This document shows positions 1 through 5,209 of a DNA stretch of 7,259 nt, piece after piece. The notes beneath the pieces were generated by a model. That model saw only the letters and a list, made by a program, of their open reading frames with translations. It made no database searches and was not told where the DNA came from. The translations under genes were made by a program, and so were the position numbers. Location of the stretch: assembly GCA_937864375.1 (NCBI GenBank), contig CALMJO010000456.1:1-7259 (forward strand). The letters run 5' to 3'. The DNA is from an uncultured Spirochaetota bacterium. Its GTDB lineage: Bacteria; Spirochaetota; UBA4802; UBA5368. Position 1 is the stretch's first letter; the number at the start of each line of letters is the position of its first letter.

Positions 1-1
1 G

Positions 2-715
2 GGCATGTGTAGTGTGAACTTTTCCAATCATATCATCATATTCAACTATTCCCACCTGGACGAGATAGTCTCCCTCGTCGCGCAGTTGCGCGCGGATCGC
101 AAGATGAAGGACAAGGACATCTGCCTCGTGGACGAGAACCTCGACGAGATCCCCGCGAGGCTCGTCGAGATCGGTGTGCAGTACGTGAGGGGAAACCCCA
201 CCGACGAGGACACGCTGCGCAGCGCCGGGCTCGACCGCGCGACGCACGCCATCGTCCTCGCGAGGGACAGACTCGACCGGCACTCGGACGACCAGAACCT
301 GGTGACGGTCATGGTGATCGAAAAAATCAACCCGCAGGTTTTCACGATAGTCGAGGTGATCGACAGCAAGAAGAAGCACCAATTCACGCTCGCGGGCGCC
401 GACGACATCATCTGCATCGGGGAATTTTCCGTAAACCTGATCGCGCGCGAGATCATGGACCCGGGCGTCAACGCGGCCTTCCTCGAGCTTTCGACCAACG
501 CGCGGGGCGCGGAGATGTACATCGTGGGCGTCAGGGCGCGCGAGGGCGCCACCTACAGGGACCTCCAGCTCCGCGGGCTGGAATCCAACATCTCCGTCAT
601 CGGCCTGGTCTTGGGCGGGACCGCCTCGCTCGCCTGCGAACCCGGCACCATGCTTGGGCCCGGAGACAGCGCCATCGTCATAAGCCAGGACCGGATCTTC
701 GAGATATCGGTTTGA
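2..715 (+). CDS. RCK (TrkA-N/TrkA-C) regulatory domain of a potassium channel, 5'-partial
   Basis: This is the cytoplasmic ligand-sensing part of a potassium channel or transport regulator. Numbering from the ATG at 5, residues 8-150 form an RCK N (Rossmann-type) domain and about 165-236 an RCK C (TrkA-C) domain ending in PGDSAIVISQDRIFEISV-type strands. By eye it aligns best with the MthK gating ring: GNPTDEDTL (63-71) matches the GDPT stretch, and AGADDII (130-136) matches AGADQVI. An acidic residue follows the second strand (LVDEN, 41-45). D95 and E117 fall near MthK calcium-site positions by hand alignment, which is only suggestive. The usual glycine-rich turn after the first strand is replaced by FNYSH (13-17). 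The frame is open upstream with only four bases visible, so pore helices probably precede it. Alternatively the ATG at 5 is a genuine start of a soluble RCK subunit; no ribosome binding site can be judged. The call to family is firm; the exact transporter type is not. Confidence 0.85.
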   Translation, partial: GMCSVNFSNHIIIFNYSHLDEIVSLVAQLRADRKMKDKDICLVDENLDEIPARLVEIGVQYVRGNPTDEDTLRSAGLDRATHAIVLARDRLDRHSDDQNLVTVMVIEKINPQVFTIVEVIDSKKKHQFTLAGADDIICIGEFSVNLIAREIMDPGVNAAFLELSTNARGAEMYIVGVRAREGATYRDLQLRGLESNISVIGLVLGGTASLACEPGTMLGPGDSAIVISQDRIFEISV

Positions 716-719
716 TGCA

Positions 720-758
720 CGGCGGGCGCGATGATAAAGCATTGACAATCTCCCGCCG
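720..758. repeat. 7-bp inverted repeat surrounding the ribA -35 box
   Basis: CGGCGGG at 720-726 is perfectly complementary to CCCGCCG at 752-758, with 25 bases between. The repeat starts four bases after the stop of the RCK gene and encloses the TTGACA at 742-747. No T-tract follows, so it is not a standard intrinsic terminator. It could be a repressor site or chance in GC-rich DNA. Confidence 0.3.
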
Positions 759-769
759 CCGAATACGAT
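742..769 (+). promoter_or_regulatory. Candidate sigma-70-type promoter for ribA
   Basis: A perfect TTGACA (742-747) is followed after 16 bp by TACGAT (764-769), four of six matches to TATAAT. Transcription would begin near 776, giving an untranslated leader of about 105 bases before the ATG at 881. It lies in the gap between the RCK gene and ribA and points toward ribA. This is the best promoter match in the window. Confidence 0.55.
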
Positions 770-801
770 TCCCCAAACGGCTGTTTATGATTATTTGTAG
801 A

Positions 802-836
802 ATCGGAAACGCCGCGTGCCGGCCGTCTCTTCCGAT
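802..836 (+). promoter_or_regulatory. Hairpin in the ribA leader
   Basis: ATCGGAA (802-808) pairs perfectly with TTCCGAT (830-836). Inside the loop, GCC (811-813) can pair with GGC (821-823), so a longer two-step stem is possible. It sits in the predicted ribA leader, 44 bases before the ATG. It lacks the conserved blocks of the FMN (RFN) riboswitch and has no following T-tract. Whether it regulates anything is unknown. Confidence 0.35.
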
Positions 837-880
837 ACGAGAATCGAAATTCCATCAATCAATCCGGCAACGGTGTGAAT

Positions 881-1592
881 ATGAACATCCCCACCATCGA
901 AGAAATCATCACGCAGGACATCGAGTCGTTCAGGAACTGTCCCCACGGCCTGGACTGCGACAACTGTCCCGACGGCATCTGCGTCAAGGTCGTGTCCGTG
1001 GCGGATTTTCCGTCGGAGTACGGCCACTTCCGCATCATAGGCGTCGTCAACAACAGGGACCGGAAAGACCATACCATAGTGCTCAGGGGCGACATCGGCG
1101 ACGGCGAGAACGTGCTCACGCGCATCCACTCGGCCTGCCTCACCGGCGAGGCGCTGGGGAGCCGCCGGTGCGACTGCGGCCCGCAGCTGCGCGAGGCGCT
1201 CGCGATCATAGAGAGGGAGGGCCGCGGGATCGTGCTCTACCACATGGAGGAGGGGCGCGGGATAGGACTCGTCAACAAGCTGCGCGCCTACGCCCTTCAG
1301 GACGCCGGCATCGACACCTGGGACGCGAACGTCATGCTTGGATTCAAGGCCGACGCGCGCAGCTACGAGATTCCCGCCGCGATGATGAAAAGGTTAGGGA
1401 TAAAGAGCGTGCGCCTCATGACCAACAACCCCGAAAAGGTCGCCGAGCTTGAAAAATACGGCATCAGGGTCGCAGAGCGCGTGCACCACGAGCTTCCCGC
1501 CCACCATCACGACCGCCGCTACCTGGAAACTAAAAAAGGAACGCTTCGGCCACATGCTGGGCCTGGACCACGAAGCGGAAAGCCGCACCTAG
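881..1592 (+). CDS. ribA: GTP cyclohydrolase II, frameshifted near the 3' end
   Basis: RibA converts GTP to 2,5-diamino-6-ribosylamino-4(3H)-pyrimidinone 5'-phosphate, formate and pyrophosphate, the first step of riboflavin synthesis, in the cytosol. From the ATG at 881 the zinc cysteines are C86, C97 and C99 (SACLTGEALGSRRCDCG). EGRGIGL is at 124-130, the residue equivalent to E. coli Tyr105 is Y137 in RAYALQ, D158 and R160 match E. coli D126 and R128, and TNNP is at 181-184. The gene is a stand-alone cyclohydrolase with no RibB domain. About 34 residues precede the usual start of the family and hold C20, C26, C29 and C34. The frame breaks in an A6 run at 1532-1537: unshifted it reads to 1783, across the convergent gene. 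Dropping one A restores the family-like ending ETKKERFGHMLGL and a stop at 1590-1592, giving 236 aa. A GTG at 875 is an alternative start; neither start has a strong ribosome binding site. Confidence 0.93.
1532..1537 (+). other. A6 run, site of the ribA frameshift
   Basis: The upstream frame reads ACT AAA AAA GGA ACG (T K K G T). With five A's it would read ACT AAA AAG GAA CGC (T K K E R), followed by FGHMLGL, which is the conserved end of GTP cyclohydrolase II (E. coli ends in AEKMGHLLNK). The change is therefore equivalent to one extra A. A sequencing or assembly error is the simplest reading; a true mutation or slippage by RNA polymerase are alternatives. Confidence 0.85.
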
Positions 1593-1597
1593 GAGGA
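1591..1597 (+). other. Orphan Shine-Dalgarno-like sequence at the ribA stop
   Basis: The restored ribA stop TAG runs directly into AGGAGGA (1591-1597), a perfect ribosome binding core. No ATG, GTG or TTG follows at a usable distance on the plus strand, and the next gene is on the minus strand, ending at 1621. It may be a remnant of a former downstream partner or chance. Confidence 0.35.
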
Positions 1598-1620
1598 ATT
1601 CCGCTCCGGCCGGGCGTCAC

Positions 1621-2559
1621 TTATTTCACTTCGCCGCCCTCGCCCTTCTTCCCGAACAGCCGCGCGATGGATTTGCGCTTGAGCCACGCGAACGCCGCGA
1701 TCACGATGATCGGCGACAGCCAGATGAGCGCGTATCCCAGGAAGAGCGCCAGGTTGACCATGCCAATGAGCGCGTTCCTGTAGGGCGGAACCTCGATCTC
1801 GCTGGGTAGCCTTGGGCCCGTGACGTGGACCTTGATGTGCGCCCACTGCACGCGATCAAGAGTCTTCCACTGCTCGAAGGCGGTGCGGTCGAGCTCGTCC
1901 TCGCTTTTCCCGAGCGTGGCCTCCAGCTCGGCGTAGTTTTTAGCGGCGGCGTTGACCTGCCCCATGGCCCTGTTTTTACGCTCGATCCGAATCTGTTCCC
2001 TGTTGGCCCTGCGCCTGTTCCACTCCATGCCCTCGGTGTGGTCCGTCACGCTTATGTTTTCCGCGACGAGCGTCCCCACGCTGTCGAGCTCCTTGAGTGC
2101 GTCGTAGAGATATTTCACCCGTATGACAATCTCCGTATCCATGGAGGACTTGCCGGAGCGCCTCGCCGCGGAGCTCCCCTTGACGAACCCGTATTTCGAT
2201 GCGATCTGTAAAAGTTCCTGCCGCGAGCGGGTGAAGTCCTCCGATTCGTACGAGAGCGCGACCGAGTACTCGAGGAGCCTGTCCCTCGCCTGCTCCATGG
2301 GCGCAAGCATGGGGGCCTTGAGGTCGCGCGCGTCGTCGGCCTTCTTCGTGCCGCCGGGCGCCTTCGCGGCATCCACGTCTTCCTCGGACGCCATGCGGGC
2401 GCGGTCCGCGGCGGCGGGCGCCTGCTGCACGGCATCCTTCGCCTTTTTCTGGGGTTCTTTTTCCGGGCTTTCCGCTTTTCCGCACGCGCTCGTGAATGCA
2501 AGCGCGAGCGCTGCCGCTATCGCGATGATCATGGACGCACGTCGACTGCTTCCGGTCAT
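1621..2559 (-). CDS. DUF4349-like lipoprotein with C-terminal membrane helix
   Basis: A predicted membrane-anchored protein of 312 aa whose biochemical role is unknown. Residues 1-26 look like a lipoprotein signal: basic SSRRAS, a hydrophobic core, then FTSAC with C26 as the lipidated residue. The lipobox is relaxed (T at -3). Residues 27-90 are a low-complexity Ala/Lys/Glu linker. About 95-250 resembles DUF4349: an ALSYESEDF strand, then TEIVIRVKYLYDALKELDSVGTL, then ENISVTDHTEG, then a charged coiled-coil stretch (180-235), then HIKVHVTGP. A long hydrophobic segment at 263-293 and a basic tail (KRKSIARLFGKK) follow, the arrangement usual for this family. The start at 2559 is chosen because GAGGTG lies six bases upstream; the GTG at 2568 overlaps that site. 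It converges on ribA with 28 bp between them and is divergent from the transporter gene. Family assignment is by pattern and moderately sure. Confidence 0.72.
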   Translation of the reverse strand: MTGSSRRASMIIAIAAALALAFTSACGKAESPEKEPQKKAKDAVQQAPAAADRARMASEEDVDAAKAPGGTKKADDARDLKAPMLAPMEQARDRLLEYSVALSYESEDFTRSRQELLQIASKYGFVKGSSAARRSGKSSMDTEIVIRVKYLYDALKELDSVGTLVAENISVTDHTEGMEWNRRRANREQIRIERKNRAMGQVNAAAKNYAELEATLGKSEDELDRTAFEQWKTLDRVQWAHIKVHVTGPRLPSEIEVPPYRNALIGMVNLALFLGYALIWLSPIIVIAAFAWLKRKSIARLFGKKGEGGEVK

Positions 2560-2565
2560 GGGGTG

Positions 2566-2571
2566 CACCTC
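2566..2571 (-). promoter_or_regulatory. Ribosome binding site of the DUF4349-like gene
   Basis: On the minus strand the sequence reads AAGAGGTGCACCCCATG. GAGGTG lies six bases before the ATG at 2559. This decides against the GTG at 2568, which would sit inside the binding site. Confidence 0.6.
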
Positions 2572-2720
2572 TTATCCTGTAGTGATGCTGGTATGATGCT
2601 CCGGCATGAATATTGTTACATGACGAGGTTTATTACCAATCATTTTCCGCGCGGCGTGCGTGCGCCAAGTGTAATTATACGCCTCCCTTCACTCATCCCC
2701 GCATAATAGGAAAAAATATC

Positions 2721-2749
2721 TTGAGATGAGACGCGCGGTTTGATACACA
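2721..2749 (+). promoter_or_regulatory. Weak candidate promoter for the transporter gene
   Basis: TTGAGA (2721-2726), five of six matches to the -35 consensus, is followed after 17 bp by TACACA (2744-2749), a poor -10 box. If used, transcription would begin near 2757, which excludes the ATG at 2749 and fits a start at 2827. CATAAT at 2702-2707 is a better -10 box but has no partner -35. Confidence 0.2.
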
Positions 2750-2826
2750 TGAGTGCGGCAGCCCGCATGCCGCCGGGCGTACCCGATCCAGGCACGCCGA
2801 CCGTATTCGTTTGGGGTTTCGATGAA

Positions 2827-4068
2827 ATGGAAAAAGGATCGCGTACATCCGCCCCCCATTACGGGATCGTCGTCCTCGCGCTCATCGTGGTCGCGGTCTT
2901 CACCGCGCTGGGACTGGCGCGGTTCGGCTACACGAGCCTCCTCCCCGCCATGCAGGAAGGGCTAATGCTCACCAACACGCAGACCGGCGAGCTCCAGACG
3001 CTCAACCTCGCAGGCTATCTCGTTACCGTCGTGTTCGCCGGCATGCTCGCCTCGCGCTACGGCCCGCGGGTGGTCATCTCCCTCTCCCTGCTCGTCGTGA
3101 GCCTCGCGATGCTGCTCACGGGGCTCCTGCCCACGTTCGGCGCGGCGTGCGCGGGGCGCTTTCTCGCGGGCGTGGGGGGCGCGGGCGCGAACGTCCCGGC
3201 CATGGCCCTGGTGTCCGCGTGGTTCGGGGCGCGCAGGCGCGGACTTGCGGCGGGCATAGGAGTCACCGGCTCGAGCGTCGCCCTCATCGTGACCGGGCCG
3301 CTCGTCCCGGCGATCGTATCCGCATACGGTGCGGACGGGTGGCGGGCGGGCTGGTACGCGCTCGGGGCCATGGGGCTCGCGGGCTTCATCCTGTGCGCAA
3401 TCTTCCTCCGCAACCAGCCCTCCGACAGGGGGCTTGTACCGTTAGGCGCAAGTGAACCGGAACCGCGCGTCCCCGGCGACGCCTCGCCCGACTGGGGGCT
3501 TGTCTATAAATCGCGGCGGCTCTGGCAGCTAGCCGTCATCTACTTCGCGTTCGGGTTTTCCTACATCATCTATTCAACCTTCTTCGTTAAGCACCTGGTG
3601 AAGGACGCTTCCCTGACGGCGGCAGACGCGGGCTCCCTCTGGATGAAGATAGGCATCGGCTCGCTCGCCAGCGGTTTCATCTGGGGCGCCGTCTCCGACC
3701 GGTTCGGGAGGCGCTTCGCGCTCGCGTGCGTGTTCGCGCTGCAGGGCGTCTCCTTCGCCGTGTTCGGCCTGGGGCGGGACATGGGCGCGATTTGCGCGTC
3801 ATCGGTCCTGTTCGCGCTCACCGCGTGGAGCATCCCCGCGCTCATGGCCGCGATCGCCGGGGACGCGTTCGGTCCGCGGCTGGCCCCGGCGGCGCTCGGG
3901 CTCATGACGATCGTGTTCGCAGCGGGGCAGGCGCTGGGCCCATTGTTCGCGGGCGCGCTCGCGGACGCGACGGGCTCGTTCTCGCCGTCCTTCGTGATCG
4001 CCGGGGCGGTCGCGCTGGTGATGGGCGCGGGGGGGTCGCTGGCGCTCAGGAATATTGAATCCCGATGA
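2827..4068 (+). CDS. Major facilitator superfamily transporter (YbfB/YjiJ-like)
   Basis: An inner-membrane secondary transporter of 413 aa with a pattern consistent with 12 transmembrane helices in two halves joined by a hydrophilic loop at about 195-230. TM1 carries GLARFGYTSLLPAMQEGL (29-46), typical of the YbfB/YjiJ branch and close relatives. The TM2-3 loop motif is degenerate in the first half (GMLASRYGPR, 72-81) and clear in the second (GAVSDRFGRR, 287-296). TM5 has GVTGSSVALIVTGP (145-158), resembling the antiporter-type motif. The substrate cannot be read from the sequence. An earlier in-frame ATG at 2749 (and TTG at 2740) would add residues rich in Pro, Ala and Gly, unlike an MFS N-terminus and without a ribosome binding site. 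At 2827 the protein starts just before TM1, as usual, with GGGG about ten bases upstream. The ketopantoate reductase family gene follows 88 bp downstream on the same strand. Confidence 0.9.
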   Translation: MEKGSRTSAPHYGIVVLALIVVAVFTALGLARFGYTSLLPAMQEGLMLTNTQTGELQTLNLAGYLVTVVFAGMLASRYGPRVVISLSLLVVSLAMLLTGLLPTFGAACAGRFLAGVGGAGANVPAMALVSAWFGARRRGLAAGIGVTGSSVALIVTGPLVPAIVSAYGADGWRAGWYALGAMGLAGFILCAIFLRNQPSDRGLVPLGASEPEPRVPGDASPDWGLVYKSRRLWQLAVIYFAFGFSYIIYSTFFVKHLVKDASLTAADAGSLWMKIGIGSLASGFIWGAVSDRFGRRFALACVFALQGVSFAVFGLGRDMGAICASSVLFALTAWSIPALMAAIAGDAFGPRLAPAALGLMTIVFAAGQALGPLFAGALADATGSFSPSFVIAGAVALVMGAGGSLALRNIESR

Positions 4069-4090
4069 TGCGGCATGAGCGCGCGCCGCA
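4069..4090 (+). repeat. Hairpin directly after the transporter stop codon
   Basis: TGCGGC (4069-4074) is perfectly complementary to GCCGCA (4085-4090) with a ten-base loop, beginning at the base after the TGA. It is followed by CGCAGGGACAAC rather than T residues, so it is not a standard intrinsic terminator. It might stabilise the 3' end of the transporter transcript or reduce read-through into the next gene. Confidence 0.35.
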
Positions 4091-4144
4091 CGCAGGGACA
4101 ACAGAAATTTCCACACACCGGACCGGCCGCCGTCCGCGCCGCCC

Positions 4145-4152
4145 GGGAGGAG
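4145..4152 (+). promoter_or_regulatory. Strong ribosome binding site of the ketopantoate reductase gene
   Basis: GGGAGGAG lies four bases before the ATG at 4157 and only one base before the ATG at 4154. The spacing favours 4157. It is the strongest ribosome binding site ahead of a gene in this window. Confidence 0.6.
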
Positions 4153-4156
4153 CATG

Positions 4157-5074
4157 ATGAAAAAAATTGAAAGTGTCTGCCTGTCGGGCCTGGGCGCGGT
4201 GGGATGCGTCTACGCCTCCCTGATCCATGATTCCGAGAGCGCACGGCTCTCCGTGGTCGCGGACGCGGAGCGGATCGGCCGCTACGCAAGGGACGGCATC
4301 ACGATAAACGGGAAGAAGTACGGTTTCAGCTTCATCGCCCCCGGGTCGGACAGTCCCCCGGCGGACCTGGTGCTCATAGCCGTGAAGCAGCACGACCTCG
4401 ACGACTCCATCCGCGCGATCGAACAATTCGTGGGGAAGGACACGATCATCATGTCGCTCCTGAACGGCATCACGAGCGAAGAGCTCATCGGCCGCGTCTA
4501 CGGGATGGAGAAGGTCCTCCGTGCATTCGTCGTGGGCACCGATTCCGTGCGCGAGGGAACCGGCGTCGCGTTTACGAATCCGGGAAAGATCGTGTTCGGG
4601 GCCGAGCGGGGCTCCGCTTCAAACGAGGCCGTGGGCGCGGTCAGGGAGCTGTTCGACCGCACGGGCATTCGCTGCCTGGTCCCCGACGATATCGTGCGCG
4701 AGCAGTGGTGGAAGTTCATGCTGAACGTGGGGATCAACCAGGTGTCGGCGATCCTCAGGGCCCCGTACGGGGTCTTCCACGAATCGGCAGAGGCGCAGGA
4801 GCTTCTCCGCATGGCATCCCTGGAGGTACTCGCGATCGCGCGGGAAAAGGGGATCGCGCTCACCGAAGCCCACATGGCGGAGCACCTGGAAGTGATCCGT
4901 ACCCTCGCCCCCGCCGGGAAGACCTCCATGCTGCAGGACGTCGAGGCGCGCCGGAAGACCGAGGTGGAGCTCTTCGCGGGCGCGGTGATGACGATGGGCA
5001 GGGAGCTTGGAATCCCAACCCCCGTGAACGACCTGTTCTATCTGACCTTACGCGCGATCGAGGATCTGTACTGA
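4157..5074 (+). CDS. panE: 2-dehydropantoate 2-reductase (ketopantoate reductase, PanE/ApbA family)
   Basis: The family reduces 2-dehydropantoate to pantoate with NADPH, a cytosolic step toward pantothenate and CoA. At 305 aa it is close to E. coli PanE (303). From the ATG at 4157, the nucleotide-binding motif GLGAVG is at 11-16. The counterparts of E. coli catalytic and substrate residues are in place: K77 (AVKQ), N103 (LLNGI), K186 with N190 and N194 (WWKFMLNVGIN, the same 0/+4/+8 spacing as K176/N180/N184), and S257 with E269 (TSMLQDVEARRKTEVE, the same 12-residue spacing as S244/E256). The N-terminal domain spans about 1-175 and the helical C-terminal domain 176-305. A paralogous 2-oxo-acid reductase acting on another substrate cannot be excluded, since the family is often duplicated. 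It lies 88 bp after the transporter on the same strand and could be co-transcribed with it, although a hairpin stands between them. Confidence 0.88.
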   Translation: MKKIESVCLSGLGAVGCVYASLIHDSESARLSVVADAERIGRYARDGITINGKKYGFSFIAPGSDSPPADLVLIAVKQHDLDDSIRAIEQFVGKDTIIMSLLNGITSEELIGRVYGMEKVLRAFVVGTDSVREGTGVAFTNPGKIVFGAERGSASNEAVGAVRELFDRTGIRCLVPDDIVREQWWKFMLNVGINQVSAILRAPYGVFHESAEAQELLRMASLEVLAIAREKGIALTEAHMAEHLEVIRTLAPAGKTSMLQDVEARRKTEVELFAGAVMTMGRELGIPTPVNDLFYLTLRAIEDLY

Positions 5075-5209
5075 CCTTTCCCCGCAGCCACCGTCGCACA
5101 AGGACGTCATTATTATTATAAGCGGTTAAAATATTTTTCTGGCAATATGCCGTCCCCCGGTTTATTCTTAACAAGGCGCCCATAGATACTCCATGCCTGT
5201 GCTACCGTC
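5075..5209 (+). promoter_or_regulatory. AT-rich spacer upstream of the phosphatase gene
   Basis: A sharp AT-rich island at 5108-5147 stands out in GC-rich surroundings and holds TATTAT (5111-5116), TATAAG (5117-5122) and TAAAAT (5127-5132), all plausible -10 boxes. None has a good -35 partner at the usual distance, so the exact promoter and sigma factor are unresolved. A small perfect inverted repeat, GGCA-ATA-TGCC, lies at 5141-5151. No terminator is evident after the preceding gene. Confidence 0.4.

Larger units (their letters stand above)
2560..2826. other. Intergenic region between divergent genes
   Basis: This 267-bp region separates the start of the minus-strand lipoprotein gene from the preferred start of the transporter gene. 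It is clearly richer in A and T than the flanking genes, especially 2600-2650 and 2700-2750, as expected for a divergent promoter region. I see no convincing paired -35/-10 for the minus-strand gene, no riboswitch and no terminator. If the transporter began at its earlier in-frame ATG (2749), the last 78 bp would be coding. Confidence 0.6.

Noticed and set aside
776..880. FMN riboswitch before ribA
   Set aside because: The conserved RFN sequence blocks are not present; only simple stems are seen.
712..1452. Plus-strand open frame overlapping ribA, rich in Arg and Gly
   Set aside because: It is an out-of-frame shadow of ribA in GC-rich DNA, with low-complexity composition and no recognisable domain.
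1532..1538. AAAAAAG resembles the classical A AAA AAG slippery heptamer for -1 frameshifting in ribA
   Set aside because: The phase is wrong. ribA enters in the frame AAA AAA GGA, and the family-like ending needs a +1 shift (or loss of one A), not a -1 shift. No stimulatory structure is evident.
1593..1783. Continuous extension of the ribA frame to 1783
   Set aside because: It is antisense to the lipoprotein gene, unlike any GTP cyclohydrolase II ending, and explained by the extra A at 1532-1537.
4069..4090. Intrinsic terminator after the transporter
   Set aside because: The stem is short and there is no T-tract after it, so it is listed only as a hairpin.
3570..4289. 239-codon minus-strand open frame spanning the transporter end and the reductase start
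   Set aside because: Antisense shadow, rich in Ala, Pro, Arg and Ser, crossing two well-supported plus-strand genes.
5138..5156. Sigma-54 promoter (TGGCA then TGC) before the phosphatase
   Set aside because: TGGCA is present but the GC element is not at the required spacing; the sequence is better described as a small palindrome.
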